From the NCBI RefSeq assembly GCF_013415305.1, contig NZ_JACBXU010000001.1, forward strand, positions 124,001 through 188,000: DNA of 64,000 bases. The letters are read 5' to 3'. The stretch is from Pantoea sp. WMus005 (GTDB taxonomy: Bacteria; Pseudomonadota; Gammaproteobacteria; Enterobacterales; Enterobacteriaceae). Made by a program: the position numbers and the translations under genes. Positions 7,467-18,471 of this stretch are shown here, in pieces. Numbering within the stretch: the first letter of the stretch is position 1; each line of letters opens with the position of its first letter. The notes beneath the pieces were generated by a model that saw nothing but the letters and a program-made list of their open reading frames with translations, made no database searches and was not told where the DNA came from.

Positions 7467-8993
7467 TCAGACTTCTTCTTCGAGGATCAGCTTCCATCCC
7501 GTGACATCGTTCCAGTAAACCTGTTCACGTTCAAGATCGAGCTGGACCAGGTTGTTCTGCGCAAAGTAGCCCGCCGGGAAAATCAGCGTCCAGTGACCAT
7601 CATCGCATTTCAGGGTTAATGCCTCCGGACGCGTGGTAGCCTGGCGCTGATTATTCAGCAGGGTGCCCAGGCGCAGCAGGAAAATCAGCGGTACAAACTG
7701 TTTTTTCTTAAACAGCGTGACGCGCGGTAACTCATCCAGCTTCACCGCTTTACGATGGAATCTGACCAGCGCCGCCAGCAGCATCTGCTGATCCTGATTG
7801 AAGCCCGGCAGGTTGGTATTTTGCAGAATGTAGGCTGAATGGCGTTGCAGACCGCTGTGATTGATGGTCAGGCCCACTTCGTGCAGCATCGCTGCCCATT
7901 TCAGCAGTGCAGCCAGGTGCGGATTCGCGAGTTTAGGATTCTGCTCGCTCCACTGCAGATAGAGCTGCTCGGTGGTTTCCAGCACGCGTCGCGCCTGATC
8001 GCTGTCGATGGCATAATGGTTAGCCAGGCTTTGCGCCGTCCGGCTGCGAATATCCTGATGGCGAAAGCGGCCCTCCATCTCATACAGCACACCTTCACGC
8101 AGCGCACCGTCAGAGAGGCGCAGTTCGCGAATCGCCAGCGCATCGAAAACGCCACAGAGAATAGCCAGTCCGGGTACAAACACCCCTTTGCGCTCTTCTG
8201 ACAGGCCCGGCAGGCTCAGTGCAGAGAAGGATTTATGTTTCATCACTTCGTCATAGAGCTTTTCAAGGCGCTCAGGCGTTATCAGCTTCTCTTTCTCATC
8301 CATCGCCTGCAGCACTTCACAGGCGGCTTTGATGGTACCGGACGCGCCCAGCGCATATTGCCAGCCATGCAGACGATATTGCCACGCCAGCGTTTCCAGC
8401 TTCTGCGCGGCGGCTAAGCGGGCTCGACGGAAGTTTTCACGGCTGATTTCACCTTTCGGGAAATAGAGCTGGGCGAAACTGACACAGCCCATCCGCCGGC
8501 TCTCAACCAGTTGAGGTTCAAAATCTTCACCAATCACCATTTCGGTGGAGCCGCCGCCGATGTCGATTACCAGCTTGCGGCCTTTTTCCGGCTGCGTGTG
8601 TTCAACGCCCATGAAGATCAGACGGGCCTCTTCATGGCCTGAAATCACCTCGATAGGATAGGGAATCACCTCAGCAGCACGCTGCAGGAAAGTTTCGGCG
8701 TTTATCGCCTCGCGCAGCGTATGGGTGCCAACAATCGTCACGTTGCTGGGACTGAATCCCTGCAGACGTTCTGCGAACAGGGCCAGACAGGCCAGGCCCC
8801 GCTCCATCGCTTCCTCACTGAGGTTGTGTTGAGCATCCAGCCCATCAGCCAGATGGACGCGCTGTTTAAGGCGGCCCAGTACCTGCATCGCACCATCGAC
8901 AACCCGCGCAATCACCATATGGAAACTGTTCGAGCCCAGGTCAATCGCCGCAAACTCCTGGGGTTTTGGCGTACTTTTATGAGAAATTGGCAT
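7467..8993 (-). CDS. ppx: Exopolyphosphatase
   Basis: The 508-residue protein releases terminal phosphate from polyphosphate. It shows the ASKHA phosphate-binding loops [16 protein letters not shown] (near residues 16-31) and [14 protein letters not shown] (near 145), the catalytic Glu region [12 protein letters not shown], and an HD-like C-terminal domain ([20 protein letters not shown]). Length matches enterobacterial Ppx (about 513). It starts five bases after the ppk stop, the classic ppk-ppx operon, so synthesis and breakdown of polyphosphate are co-expressed. Confidence 0.97.
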   Translation of the reverse strand: MPISHKSTPKPQEFAAIDLGSNSFHMVIARVVDGAMQVLGRLKQRVHLADGLDAQHNLSEEAMERGLACLALFAERLQGFSPSNVTIVGTHTLREAINAETFLQRAAEVIPYPIEVISGHEEARLIFMGVEHTQPEKGRKLVIDIGGGSTEMVIGEDFEPQLVESRRMGCVSFAQLYFPKGEISRENFRRARLAAAQKLETLAWQYRLHGWQYALGASGTIKAACEVLQAMDEKEKLITPERLEKLYDEVMKHKSFSALSLPGLSEERKGVFVPGLAILCGVFDALAIRELRLSDGALREGVLYEMEGRFRHQDIRSRTAQSLANHYAIDSDQARRVLETTEQLYLQWSEQNPKLANPHLAALLKWAAMLHEVGLTINHSGLQRHSAYILQNTNLPGFNQDQQMLLAALVRFHRKAVKLDELPRVTLFKKKQFVPLIFLLRLGTLLNNQRQATTRPEALTLKCDDGHWTLIFPAGYFAQNNLVQLDLEREQVYWNDVTGWKLILEEEV

Positions 8994-8998
8994 AGGAT

Positions 8999-11059
8999 TT
9001 ATTCAGGTTGTTCCAGTTTCTTGATGTAATCATAGATGGCCAGCTGCGAGCGCACTTTACGACGATTGCCGCGCTGGACGTAATGGTTACTCAACTCTTT
9101 ATCGACGATGCGTGCTTTCACCGTATCACTCAACTGAATAGCAATAATGTCGAGTATGCGCTGCCGGATGTGGGGATCGAGAATCGCCACGGCCACTTCA
9201 ATGCGGTAATCAATGTTACGTGTCATCCAGTCAGCGGAGGAGAGGAACACCTTTTTCTCGCCGCCATTCTCAAAAATATAGACGCGATCGTGTTCCAGAT
9301 AACGGTCAACAATACTGATGACACGAATATTTTCACTGATCCCGGGCAAGTCAGGGATTAATGAGCACATTCCACGTACCAGAAGATTGACCTTCACCCC
9401 TACGCTGGAGGCTGTATAAAGCCGATCAACCAGACCTTTGTCCACCAGATTGTTGATTTTCAGAGTAATGCCGCAGGGCTTATTCTGCTGGGCATTGGCA
9501 ATTTCGGTGTCGATCAGTTCATACAACATCCGGCGCGAGTTCTGTGGCGAGACCATCAGGTGATCGAACGTCACAGGCCGGTAAGGATTCTCAATAAAGT
9601 TGAACACCCGGCGCACTTCATTGGTAATGCGCGCATCCGCAGTCAGCAACGAGTAATCGGTATAGAGCCGCGCGGTTTTCTCGTTAAAGTTGCCGGTACC
9701 GATATGCGCATAGCGCACAATCTCTTCGCCCTCGCGGCGTGAGATCAGGAACAGCTTGGCGTGAATTTTGAGGCCTGGCGCAGAGAAAATCACATGCACG
9801 CCCGCTTCTGTCAGGCGTTTCGCCCAGTAGATGTTGGCTTCTTCATCGAAGCGCGCCTGCAGCTCCACCACCACCGTGACTTTTTTACCGTTATAGGCGG
9901 CATGGATCATCGCATCCATGATGCGGGAGTGTTTCGCGACGCGATAGATGTTGATTTTGATCGCCAGCACGCTGGGGTCAAACGACGCCTGACGCAGCAG
10001 TTCCAGCACATGCTCAAAGGTGTGGTACGGGTAATAGAGCAGCACGTCACGATCGCGAATGGCATCAAAGCCGTTGCGGAAGCCATCAAAGCCGATGTGG
10101 CGAATCTGCGGCAGCGGGCGGTTCACCAGGTTATTTTTGCCAACGTTCGGGAAGCCGATAAAGTCTTTGAAGTTGTGGTAGCGGCCGCCTGGCAGGATGG
10201 AGTCCAGGTTAGAGATGGAAAGCTTGTGGCACAGCAGCGACACCATCGTGTCGGGCATATCGCGCTGGTAGACAAACCGCACCGGTTCCGCCGTCAGTCG
10301 CTGCTTCAGGCTGGAGGACATCAGTTCCAGCAGGCTCGACTCCATCTCCGTGACCAGGTCGTACTCAGCGTCACGCGTCATTTTCATGGAATAGGCGTTG
10401 AGTGCGTCGTAGTCGTAGAAGCCTTTAAAAATGTCATCCAGGCAGTAACGCAGAATGTTATCCAGCAGGATCATCGGTTTACGGCGGCGCGGTGGCTCTG
10501 CCGGTAAGTTAATGAAACGCGGCACTTTATCCGACGGAATTTCCAGCAGGGCATACTGAATATGGTCACCGCGGATAATCTCTACCGCCAGATAGGTGTA
10601 GTCATCTTTAAGGAATTCGGTCAGATCCGTTTCCTGGGTGATCAGGATCGGCGAAATATGCTGACGCAGCTCATGTTTGAAGTAGTGGCGCAGCCACGCC
10701 TGCTGATTGGATGAGAGCTGACGTTCGTTGATCAGGAAGATCTGGTTGCGTGCCATCTCCAGCAGCAGATCGTTATAAAGCGCGTCAAACTCCTGATCGG
10801 ACTTCATCACCCGCTGCTGAATTTTCTTAAAGAGATGGCGGGGCGTACTGGCTGAACCCTGCTCTTCACCAATCAGAATGCGGCGTTTGAGGTCGGCGAA
10901 GCGCACTTTATAGAATTCGTCGAGATTGTTGGAGTAGATGCCCAGAAAGCGCATCCGCTCAATCAGTGGATTGCTTTTGTCTGCTGCTTCCTGCAAAACC
11001 CGTTCATTAAAGGATAACCAGCTTAATTCTTTTTCAATATAAAGCTTTACCTGACCCAT
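8999..11059 (-). CDS. ppk: Polyphosphate kinase
   Basis: Ppk1 transfers the gamma phosphate of ATP to polyphosphate at the inner membrane. The 686-residue protein begins [20 protein letters not shown], as in E. coli, which fixes the start at 11059. GGAG lies upstream. The catalytic phospholipase-D-like region contains [20 protein letters not shown] with the phosphorylated His, and the second PLD-like motif is near [19 protein letters not shown]. The frame extends 32 codons upstream, but that extension is outside the family. It is first gene of ppk-ppx and divergent from the pstC-like gene, with 150 bases between. Confidence 0.97.
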   Translation of the reverse strand: MGQVKLYIEKELSWLSFNERVLQEAADKSNPLIERMRFLGIYSNNLDEFYKVRFADLKRRILIGEEQGSASTPRHLFKKIQQRVMKSDQEFDALYNDLLLEMARNQIFLINERQLSSNQQAWLRHYFKHELRQHISPILITQETDLTEFLKDDYTYLAVEIIRGDHIQYALLEIPSDKVPRFINLPAEPPRRRKPMILLDNILRYCLDDIFKGFYDYDALNAYSMKMTRDAEYDLVTEMESSLLELMSSSLKQRLTAEPVRFVYQRDMPDTMVSLLCHKLSISNLDSILPGGRYHNFKDFIGFPNVGKNNLVNRPLPQIRHIGFDGFRNGFDAIRDRDVLLYYPYHTFEHVLELLRQASFDPSVLAIKINIYRVAKHSRIMDAMIHAAYNGKKVTVVVELQARFDEEANIYWAKRLTEAGVHVIFSAPGLKIHAKLFLISRREGEEIVRYAHIGTGNFNEKTARLYTDYSLLTADARITNEVRRVFNFIENPYRPVTFDHLMVSPQNSRRMLYELIDTEIANAQQNKPCGITLKINNLVDKGLVDRLYTASSVGVKVNLLVRGMCSLIPDLPGISENIRVISIVDRYLEHDRVYIFENGGEKKVFLSSADWMTRNIDYRIEVAVAILDPHIRQRILDIIAIQLSDTVKARIVDKELSNHYVQRGNRRKVRSQLAIYDYIKKLEQPE

Positions 11060-11209
11060 TCTCACTCCATTTAGCGGTTGCAGGACTGAAGATCCAGTAT
11101 CCACCAACATTATGGCGAGAGTATGGCAGCGTTGTCCAACGCCAGGAGTTGTCATATCAATCGGCTACGGGCAACATAGCGGCTTATTTCAGGCTGCCAC
11201 CGGAACCGC

Positions 11210-13294
11210 ATGAGCGCAAACCACATTCCTGTCCAATTCAGCGATCGTAAGCGTCGTGCCGTTGATCGTCTGACGCGGCGGCTGGTCACCTGCTGTGGCG
11301 TGGCGATCCTGCTGTTGATGCTGCTGCTGTTCTGCTGGCTGATTGGCGTGGTTTTGCCGCTGTTTAATGCACCTGGCCTGCAAATTGCGGCCAGCCAGCA
11401 ACTCTGGGATCGCGCCCCCGCCTTAGCGATGGGCAATCAGGGTAATACCGGCTGGCGTATCAGCGCGCGCGGTGCGGCACGTTTTATTCCGCTGGATGGT
11501 CAGCCTGCGGAACCGGCGCTGGCGCTAACCCCCGCGCCCAGTGACGCCGCGCTGAGTGCTGATGGGCAGACGCTGCTGCTGAATATGCAGGGCGCGCTGA
11601 CGCTGATGCAGCCTGCAACCGACCAGCAGTGGCGTTTCCCGCTGGGCGACAAACCCTTTCATCTGCCTGATGGCGCGGTGACGAAGATGGCGCTGGCATC
11701 GCGCCATGCCGGGCAATGGCGCATAGCCGCACTGACCGAGGCCGGACTTCGGGTGCTGACGCTGGACACCGATCGTCAGGCCTCGATTATCCCGCTTCCG
11801 CAACGTCAGCTGGATTTGCTGGCGCTCTCGCCATCCGGCGATCTGCTCTATACCACCGAAGGCAATCTGCTGCGGGTCTGGCAACTTGACGATAACCAGG
11901 CACTGTTGCGTGAAACGCACACCCTGCCGCAGCCTCCGATCAGTCTGCATCTGCTGGTGGGTGGCCGAAGCCTGCTGATTCAGGACCGCAGCGGCGTTAC
12001 GCAGTGGTTTGCGATTGCCAGCGATCAGGGACCACGTCTGCAGCGCATCCGGACCTTTGCCCACAGCGACGGCGAGACGATTCTGGTGACAGAATCACAG
12101 CGTCGCGTGTTTGCAACACTCAGTAAGCAGGGGATGCTGCGGCTGTTTGCCAGCAAGCAGAATGGCCCGATACTGCAGCGTCAGCTGGAACCTGGCATTG
12201 TGCAGGCGCAGTTTTCCCCCCGCGGCGACAGCCTGCTGATTGAGCGGCCGGGAAGCTGGCAGACGCTGCGGCTTGATAATCCGTGGCCGGACGTCACCTG
12301 GCGCAATTTCTGGCAAAAAATCTGGTATGAAAACTACCCCGGACCGGACTGGGTCTGGCAATCGACCGCGGCCGGTGACAGCTATCAGGCCAAGTTCAGC
12401 CTGATGCCAATGGTCATGGGAACGCTGAAAGCGGCCAGTCTTGCGCTGCTGTTTGCGACACCGCTTGCGCTGGCTGCGGCGATGTACACCGCGTGGTTTA
12501 TGGCGCCAGGCCTGCGACGCTGGGTTAAACCGGCAATCGAAATGATGGGCGCGCTGCCGAGCGTAGTCGTGGGGCTGATTGCCGGAATCTGGCTCGCGCC
12601 GCATATTGGCCAGGCGCTGGTGGGCGTACTGCTGCTGCCGCTGACGCTGGCGGGTTCGCTGCTGCTGTGTGGCGTGTTCAGCACACGTTTACCGCCGCGC
12701 TGGCGTCAAGGCCGTGAGGTTCTGATTCTGCTGCCGCTGTTGCTGCTGGTCACGCTGCTGACGCTGTGGCTGCCCACACTGTTTATACCGGATGCGGGCG
12801 ACTGGCTGCCGCATTATGAGCAGCGCAATCTGCTGGTGGCGGCGCTGGCGATGGGCTTTGCGCTGGTGCCGCTGATCTTCACCCTCTCTGAAGATGCGCT
12901 GTTCAGCGTGCCTGCTGCGCTGGGGCAGGGCTCACTGGCACTGGGTGCAACGCCGTGGCAAACCCTGACCCGCGTCGTGCTGCCGGGTGCCTCTGCCGGT
13001 ATTTTTGCCGCCCTGATGATCGGTCTGGGACGTGCCGTAGGAGAAACCATGATTTTGCTGATGGCGACCGGCAATACGCCGCAAAGTGAAGGTGGCCTGT
13101 TCAGCGGGCTGCGCGCACTGTCCGCCAATATCGCCATTGAAATGCCGGAAGCTGCAGCGGGCAGTGCCCACTATCGCGTGCTGTTTCTCAGCGCCCTGAT
13201 GCTGCTGCTGTTTACGCTGGTGATTAACACGGTTGCCGAGCTAATCCGTCAGCGACTGCGTCAGCGCTACAGCCAGCACGAGGAGCAGGCATGA
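11210..13294 (+). CDS. pstC: Phosphate ABC transporter permease PstC with extracytoplasmic beta-propeller-like domain
   Basis: The 694-residue protein is far larger than E. coli PstC (319). One membrane helix (about 28-50) is followed by some 320 residues outside the membrane. Repeated blade-like phrases there (SADGQTLLLNMQGALTLM, SPSGDLLYTTEGNLLRVWQL, SPRGDSLLIERPGSWQTLRL) suggest a WD40/beta-propeller fold. The standard permease domain then spans about 395-685 and carries the cytoplasmic coupling loop ALGQGSLALGATPWQTLTRVVLPGA. Similar long PstC proteins occur in Pseudomonas. The gene overlaps pstA by four bases (ATGA). No pstS is nearby. The upstream gap shared with ppk has no clear Pho box. 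Confidence 0.88.
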   Translation: MSANHIPVQFSDRKRRAVDRLTRRLVTCCGVAILLLMLLLFCWLIGVVLPLFNAPGLQIAASQQLWDRAPALAMGNQGNTGWRISARGAARFIPLDGQPAEPALALTPAPSDAALSADGQTLLLNMQGALTLMQPATDQQWRFPLGDKPFHLPDGAVTKMALASRHAGQWRIAALTEAGLRVLTLDTDRQASIIPLPQRQLDLLALSPSGDLLYTTEGNLLRVWQLDDNQALLRETHTLPQPPISLHLLVGGRSLLIQDRSGVTQWFAIASDQGPRLQRIRTFAHSDGETILVTESQRRVFATLSKQGMLRLFASKQNGPILQRQLEPGIVQAQFSPRGDSLLIERPGSWQTLRLDNPWPDVTWRNFWQKIWYENYPGPDWVWQSTAAGDSYQAKFSLMPMVMGTLKAASLALLFATPLALAAAMYTAWFMAPGLRRWVKPAIEMMGALPSVVVGLIAGIWLAPHIGQALVGVLLLPLTLAGSLLLCGVFSTRLPPRWRQGREVLILLPLLLLVTLLTLWLPTLFIPDAGDWLPHYEQRNLLVAALAMGFALVPLIFTLSEDALFSVPAALGQGSLALGATPWQTLTRVVLPGASAGIFAALMIGLGRAVGETMILLMATGNTPQSEGGLFSGLRALSANIAIEMPEAAAGSAHYRVLFLSALMLLLFTLVINTVAELIRQRLRQRYSQHEEQA

Positions 13295-14925
13295 AGGCGA
13301 TGCGACAAAATGACCGCTGGCGCTGGTTAACCGCTGGTGCCGTCGCCGTCTGCCTGCTGGCCTTTACGCTGCTGATCGGATTACTGGCCTGGCAGGGCGT
13401 GCGCGCCTTCTGGCCGCAGCGCGTTGACCTTTATACGTTCAGTCAGCCGGAAGGTGGCGAAACACATCTGCTGGGCGAAACCCTGGAACATCAGCGGCGT
13501 TTTCCGGCTCCGGCCGATGAGCAGGGCAACAGCGGCGGGCTGGTGAACCGTTATCTGATTAAAACCGGTAACCGTGACTGGGACGCACCCGATTTCCGCG
13601 TCGTCTACAGTCGTGCGGCCGCGAAGGTCAGCCAGCCAGCAGATATCATGGTGCTGCAACGCCGCAGCCACGGACAGGCTTATGGCTGGTTTGTCGGCCT
13701 GCGTGAAGATAATGAAGAGTTAACGGCCCAGGATCCCGATGCGCTGCTGCATCAGCGGCTTGGACAGGTGCAGATGCTGGTGCGGCAGGCTAACCAGATT
13801 CGCCGGATCGACATGGCGCGCATCAACAGCCAGCGTGAGGAGCTTGATGAGCAGGCGGCTACAAACCGTGCTGCCGGGCGCTTTGATCTGCAGGCCGAAT
13901 CAGAATATCAGGCCAATCAGGCCGCCTTACAGCGACGCTTTAATCAACTGAGTGAGACACTGGCTTCTCTGCAACTGCAGAGTCAGCGAGACCTGTTAAT
14001 TCTGCGGGATGTGCAGGGCACAGAACATGCGATCCCGCTGACCGGGATTGTCGACAGCTGGAAGCCGAATGCGATGACGCTGACCGGCAAAACCGGGCAT
14101 TTTCTGCATCAGCTGTGGCGCTTCGTCAGTGATTCCCCCGCCGACGGTGAAAGTGAATCTGGCGCGTTTCCGGCGATCTTTGGCACCGTGCTGATGGTGC
14201 TGCTGATGTCGGTGGTCGTGATGCCGCTGGGCGTCATCGCCGCCATCTGGCTACACGAATATGCCGGACGCAATGCGCTGACCAGGCTGGTGCGCATCGC
14301 AGTGGTCAATCTGGCGGGCGTCCCCTCAATCGTTTATGGCGTGTTTGGTCTGGGCTTCTTTGTCTGGCTGGTGGGCGGCACCCTTGACCAGCTCTTCTTC
14401 GCCAGCACGCTGCCCAATCCCACTTTTGGCACGCCGGGTTTGCTGTGGGCCTCACTGACGCTGGCGTTACTGACGCTGCCGGTGGTGATTGTGGCAACGG
14501 AAGAAGGCTTATCCCGTATTCCCAACAGCCTGCGTCAGGGGTCGCTGGCGCTGGGCGCAACCCAGGCGGAAACGCTGTGGAACGTGGTGCTGCCGATGGC
14601 GGTGCCAGCCATGCTGACCGGCCTGATTCTGGCGGTAGCGCGTGCCGCGGGTGAGACCGCGCCGCTGATGCTGGTTGGCGTCGTAAAAATGGTGCCGGAA
14701 CTGCCGGTCGACGCGGTGTTCCCTTATCTGCATCTGGATCGCAAGTTTATGCATCTGGGCTTCCAGATTTATGATCTGGCGTTTCAGAGCCCGAATATTG
14801 AAGCTGACCGGCCTCTGGTGTTTGCCACCGCGCTGCTGCTGGTGCTGATAATTTTGTCGCTTAATCTGCTGGCGATGAGCCTGCGTCACCGTCTGCGTGA
14901 ACGCTATCGCCTTATGACTCAATAA
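13291..14925 (+). CDS. pstA: Phosphate ABC transporter permease PstA with coiled-coil insertion
   Basis: The 544-residue PstA is also oversized (E. coli 296). After a first membrane helix (about 14-36) it has about 240 extracytoplasmic residues. These include a Gln/Arg/Glu-rich stretch (about 165-235; INSQREELDEQAATNRAAGR, then SEYQANQAALQRRFNQLSET) predicted to be coiled coil. The permease domain (about 285-540) contains the coupling loop SLRQGSLALGATQAETLWNVVLPMA and ends with the PstA-like MVPELPVDAVFPYLHL segment. It overlaps pstC by four bases, with pstB six bases downstream, so all three are translated as a unit. Confidence 0.9.
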   Translation: MKAMRQNDRWRWLTAGAVAVCLLAFTLLIGLLAWQGVRAFWPQRVDLYTFSQPEGGETHLLGETLEHQRRFPAPADEQGNSGGLVNRYLIKTGNRDWDAPDFRVVYSRAAAKVSQPADIMVLQRRSHGQAYGWFVGLREDNEELTAQDPDALLHQRLGQVQMLVRQANQIRRIDMARINSQREELDEQAATNRAAGRFDLQAESEYQANQAALQRRFNQLSETLASLQLQSQRDLLILRDVQGTEHAIPLTGIVDSWKPNAMTLTGKTGHFLHQLWRFVSDSPADGESESGAFPAIFGTVLMVLLMSVVVMPLGVIAAIWLHEYAGRNALTRLVRIAVVNLAGVPSIVYGVFGLGFFVWLVGGTLDQLFFASTLPNPTFGTPGLLWASLTLALLTLPVVIVATEEGLSRIPNSLRQGSLALGATQAETLWNVVLPMAVPAMLTGLILAVARAAGETAPLMLVGVVKMVPELPVDAVFPYLHLDRKFMHLGFQIYDLAFQSPNIEADRPLVFATALLLVLIILSLNLLAMSLRHRLRERYRLMTQ

Positions 14926-14931
14926 CAGGCT

Positions 14932-15705
14932 ATGACTATGACGTCCGACACGGATATCGCGTTGACCATTAACCATCTGTCGCTGTGGTATGGCGAGCGC
15001 CAGGCGCTGCAGGATATTTCTCTGCTGGTGCCGAAAAACAGGATTACCGCGCTGATTGGCCCGTCGGGCTGTGGCAAATCGACGCTGCTGCGCTGTTTTA
15101 ATCGCATGAATGACGTGATTGATCACTGTCGGGTAGAGGGCGACGTGTTGCTGGGTTCGCTGCCAATCCTGCGACCTGAGCAGGATCTCTCCGCACTGCG
15201 CCGTCGCGTTGGCATGGTGTTTCAGCGGCCCAATCCTTTTCCAAAATCGATCTATGAAAATGTGGTCTACGGGCTGCGTTTACAGGGGGTGCGTGACAGG
15301 CGGGTGCTGAATGAAGCCTGTGAGCGTGCGCTGCGCGCGGCGGCGCTGTGGAGCGAGGTCAAAGATCAGCTGTCACAGAATGCGCTGACGCTCTCGACCG
15401 GACAGCAGCAGCGGCTGGTGATTGCCCGCGCCATTGCGATTGAGCCGGAAGTGCTGCTGCTGGATGAGCCGACCTCCGCGCTGGACCCGATCTCCACGCT
15501 GGTGATTGAAGAGTTGATGACCACACTGAAGCAACATTTCACGCTGGTGCTGGTGACGCACAACATGCAGCAGGCGTCGCGTGTGTCAGATTACACCGCG
15601 TTTATGCATCAGGGCGCGTTAGTGGAGTTTGATGAGACCGACCGGATTTTCACTGCGCCGAAACAGCGACGGACCGAAGATTACATTACGGGGCGCTACG
15701 GTTAA
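14932..15705 (+). CDS. pstB: Phosphate ABC transporter ATP-binding protein PstB
   Basis: The 257-residue ATPase has Walker [10 protein letters not shown], the PstB hallmark CFNRMND directly after it, the Q-loop [17 protein letters not shown], Walker [17 protein letters not shown] and the switch His in [14 protein letters not shown]. The signature motif reads LSTGQQQR instead of LSGGQQQR. It energises the two upstream permeases. Two ATGs at 14932 and 14938 are possible starts. There is no phoU or pstS after it; purN is convergent 93 bases further on. Confidence 0.95.
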   Translation: MTMTSDTDIALTINHLSLWYGERQALQDISLLVPKNRITALIGPSGCGKSTLLRCFNRMNDVIDHCRVEGDVLLGSLPILRPEQDLSALRRRVGMVFQRPNPFPKSIYENVVYGLRLQGVRDRRVLNEACERALRAAALWSEVKDQLSQNALTLSTGQQQRLVIARAIAIEPEVLLLDEPTSALDPISTLVIEELMTTLKQHFTLVLVTHNMQQASRVSDYTAFMHQGALVEFDETDRIFTAPKQRRTEDYITGRYG

Positions 15706-15798
15706 GGAAAGGGAAGGTGGAGAGGGGGCAGGTGTGGAACAGAGCACGGGCTCCCCTCGCGTTAAGCTTTTCAGCCGTCTGTGGAAAACCCGCAACGG

Positions 15799-16437
15799 TC
15801 AGTCGTTAGCATAGCCCTGCGGCGGCAGCGGTTCGCCATCCAGCCAGGCTTTGCCGTCTCGCATTTCCAGTCGACCCTCGACAAACCAGCCGATCACCAG
15901 CGGATAGATAGCGTGCTCCTGATGCTGCACCCGCTCCGTAATCTCCGCTTCACTGTCGCCAGGAAAGACCGGTACTTTGGCCTGCAGGATCACCGGTCCA
16001 CCATCCAGTTCGTCAGTCACGAAATGCACGGAAGTGCCATGTTCGCTGTCGCCATTTTCCAGCGCCTGACGGTGTGTATGCAGACCCGGATATTTCGGCA
16101 GCAGGGAAGGGTGGATATTCAGCAGGCGATCGTGGAAATGCGCCACGAAAGCGCTGCTGAGAATGCGCATATAACCGGCCAGCACAATCAGGTCCGGACT
16201 GTAGGCTTCGATTTCAGCGATGAGCTGACGATCGAAGGCTTCGCGGTCAGCGAAGTCGCTGGCGGCAAGCGCGTGGGCGGGAATTCCCGCCTCCTGCGCC
16301 CGCGTCAGGCCATAAGCGGCGACACGGTTGCTGAACACGGCAGCGACGCTGCCGTGAATCCGCCCGCTTGCACAGGCGTCAAGGATGGACTGAAGATTAC
16401 TTCCGTTGCCGGAAATCAGTACAACCAGCTTTTTCAT
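15799..16437 (-). CDS. purN: Phosphoribosylglycinamide formyltransferase 1
   Basis: PurN transfers a formyl group from 10-formyl-THF to GAR, the third step of de novo purine synthesis. The 212-residue protein shows [17 protein letters not shown] at the start, the catalytic Asn-His-Asp region ([52 protein letters not shown]), and the normal length. It overlaps the purM stop by four bases (ATGA), so it is translationally coupled to purM and shares its PurR control. Confidence 0.97.
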   Translation of the reverse strand: MKKLVVLISGNGSNLQSILDACASGRIHGSVAAVFSNRVAAYGLTRAQEAGIPAHALAASDFADREAFDRQLIAEIEAYSPDLIVLAGYMRILSSAFVAHFHDRLLNIHPSLLPKYPGLHTHRQALENGDSEHGTSVHFVTDELDGGPVILQAKVPVFPGDSEAEITERVQHQEHAIYPLVIGWFVEGRLEMRDGKAWLDGEPLPPQGYAND

Positions 16438-17474
16438 CCGTTGATGACCACACGCTCTTCGGCATCAGACGCTTTGATCACGCCGAGCTTCCAGGCTTTC
16501 TCGCCTGCGGCCTGCATCAGCGCAATGGCGTTGTCCGCCTCTGCCGGGCTCAGGGCAATAATCATGCCGACGCCGCAGTTAAAGGTACGGTACATCTCGA
16601 AGCGGCTGACGTTGCCCGCCTGCTGTAACCAGCTGAAGACCGCCGGCCACTGCCAGCTCTTCTCGTCGATTACGGCCTGGGTATTGTCAGGCAGCACACG
16701 CGGAATATTCTCCCAGAAGCCGCCGCCGGTCAGGTGTGCGATAGCATGCACATCAACCTGCTCGATCAGGCTCAGGATATTTTTCACATAGATGCGGGTG
16801 GGTTCCAGCAGATGATCCGCCAGCGGTTTGCCTTCCAGCTGTTCAGTCAGCGGATCGGTGTGGCTGACTTCCAGAATCTTGCGCACCAGTGAATAGCCGT
16901 TGGAGTGCGGGCCGCTGGAGCCGAGTGCGATCAGTACGTCGCCATCCTGCACCTTGCTGCCATCAATAATTTCTGACTTTTCCACCACGCCGACACAGAA
17001 ACCGGCCACGTCGTAATCTTCGCCGTGATACATGCCTGGCATCTCAGCGGTTTCACCCCCGACCAGCGCACAACCCGACTGCAGACACCCTTCGGCGATG
17101 CCGGTGATCACCGCAGAGGCGGTATCCACATCCAGTTTGCCGGTGGCGTAGTAGTCGAGGAAGAAGAGCGGCTCAGCACCCTGTACCACCAGGTCGTTAA
17201 CGCACATCGCGACCAGGTCAACACCAATAGCATCGTGACGTTTAAGATCCATCGCCAGACGCAGCTTGGTGCCAACGCCATCGGTGCCGGAGACCAGAAC
17301 CGGTTCACGGTATTTTTGCGGCAGCGCGCAAAGCGCACCAAAACCGCCCAGTCCACCCATCACTTCCGGGCGACGCGTCTTTTTCACGACGCCTTTAATA
17401 CGGTCAACCAGAGCGTTACCAGCATCAATATCAACACCGGCGTCTTTGTAACTGAGAGAGGTTTTGTCGGTCAC
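16434..17474 (-). CDS. purM: Phosphoribosylformylglycinamidine cyclo-ligase
   Basis: PurM closes the imidazole ring of AIR using ATP, the fifth step of purine synthesis. The 346-residue protein begins [20 protein letters not shown]. It carries the family ATP/substrate loops [37 protein letters not shown] and [15 protein letters not shown]. It is first in purMN, with a PurR box 65-80 bases before the start. Divergent upp lies 229 bases away. Confidence 0.98.
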   Translation of the reverse strand: MTDKTSLSYKDAGVDIDAGNALVDRIKGVVKKTRRPEVMGGLGGFGALCALPQKYREPVLVSGTDGVGTKLRLAMDLKRHDAIGVDLVAMCVNDLVVQGAEPLFFLDYYATGKLDVDTASAVITGIAEGCLQSGCALVGGETAEMPGMYHGEDYDVAGFCVGVVEKSEIIDGSKVQDGDVLIALGSSGPHSNGYSLVRKILEVSHTDPLTEQLEGKPLADHLLEPTRIYVKNILSLIEQVDVHAIAHLTGGGFWENIPRVLPDNTQAVIDEKSWQWPAVFSWLQQAGNVSRFEMYRTFNCGVGMIIALSPAEADNAIALMQAAGEKAWKLGVIKASDAEERVVING

Positions 17475-17538
17475 TGCGAGGTCCCCACGCGAATTGCGGT
17501 TGGTGGTTTAAAATAAAGCGCGGCAATTCTATCAGTGC

Positions 17539-17554
17539 AGGCAAACGTTTGCGA
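17539..17554. promoter_or_regulatory. PurR operator upstream of purMN
   Basis: The core GCAAACGTTTGC is a perfect 12-bp palindrome and matches the PurR consensus ACGCAAACGTTTGCGT at 13 of 16 positions. It lies between purM and upp, where PurR represses purMN in E. coli. Confidence 0.88.
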
Positions 17555-17703
17555 GTCCGGTATTGCGCATCGGGTGATTTTCATTAATCCTCTATCTGTC
17601 CCGGTAAATCCCGCGGCATTGCGCAAGAGCAGGTGGCGCAGCGCGCAAAAGGCGGTATAATCCCGCGATTTTTTTTAGCTCAACTCATTCCGGGAGAACA
17701 CCA

Positions 17704-18330
17704 ATGAAGATCGTGGAAGTCAGACACCCGCTGGTCAAACATAAACTGGGCCTGATGCGTGAGCATGATATCAGTACAAAGCGTTTTCGCGAGCTGGCCT
17801 CTGAAGTGGGCAGCCTGCTGACCTACGAAGCGACCGCCGATCTGGAAACAGAGCGCGTCACCATTGAGGGCTGGAACGGCCCGGTAGAAATCGATCAGAT
17901 CAAAGGCAAAAAAATCACGGTGGTCCCGATTCTGCGTGCCGGCCTGGGCATGATGGAAGGGGTGCTGGAGCACGTTCCCAGCGCACGTATCAGCGTGGTA
18001 GGTGTTTACCGTGATGAAGAGACGCTGGAGCCGGTTCCTTATTTTCAGAAGCTGGTTTCTAACATCGAAGAGCGCCTGGCGCTGGTGGTCGACCCGATGC
18101 TGGCGACTGGTGGTTCTATGATCGCCACCATCGATCTGCTGAAGAAAGCGGGCTGCACCAGCATCAAAGTGCTGGTTCTGGTTGCCGCCCCGGAAGGGAT
18201 TGCCGCGCTGGAGAAAGCGCATCCTGACGTCGAGCTTTACACCGCGTCAGTGGATCAGGGACTGAACGAAAAGGGTTACATCATTCCCGGGCTCGGCGAT
18301 GCCGGGGACAAGATTTTCGGAACCAAATAA
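17704..18330 (+). CDS. upp: Uracil phosphoribosyltransferase
   Basis: Upp converts uracil and PRPP to UMP for pyrimidine salvage. The 208-residue protein begins [20 protein letters not shown], has the PRPP loop DPMLATGGS at residues 130-138 and ends [17 protein letters not shown], as in E. coli. GGGAGAA lies just before the ATG. A strong terminator follows, then uraA, which supplies uracil. Confidence 0.98.
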   Translation: MKIVEVRHPLVKHKLGLMREHDISTKRFRELASEVGSLLTYEATADLETERVTIEGWNGPVEIDQIKGKKITVVPILRAGLGMMEGVLEHVPSARISVVGVYRDEETLEPVPYFQKLVSNIEERLALVVDPMLATGGSMIATIDLLKKAGCTSIKVLVLVAAPEGIAALEKAHPDVELYTASVDQGLNEKGYIIPGLGDAGDKIFGTK

Positions 18331-18338
18331 ATCGCACA

Positions 18339-18364
18339 GCCGACCAGAGAGTCGGCTTTTTTTT
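18339..18364 (+). terminator. Terminator or attenuator between upp and uraA
   Basis: GCCGAC and GTCGGC pair around a six-base loop and are followed by eight T residues, eight bases after the upp stop. In E. coli upp and uraA are cotranscribed, so read-through here would set uraA level. Confidence 0.85.
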
Positions 18365-18471
18365 GGCAAAAAAACGTCCCGGACGGATTCGGTCTGCCGC
18401 AAGGCGCACCGGCGTGCCTGCTGCTGTGCAAGAGGCGCGAACCCTCGGGGATACAAAACATAAGGGGATAA

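Noticed and set aside
7432..7497. Longer start for tehB overlapping ppx
   Set aside because: The extra 22 residues are Arg/Pro-rich and outside the family; they overlap ppx coding.
9761..10507. 248-codon frame antisense to ppk
   Set aside because: It is the mirror of a well-conserved gene in GC-rich DNA, where long antisense frames are common.
11131..11170. Possible Pho box (TTGTC repeats) between ppk and pstC
   Set aside because: The TTGTC copies are 17 bases apart instead of 11, and the second half does not match the consensus, so I do not call PhoB control.
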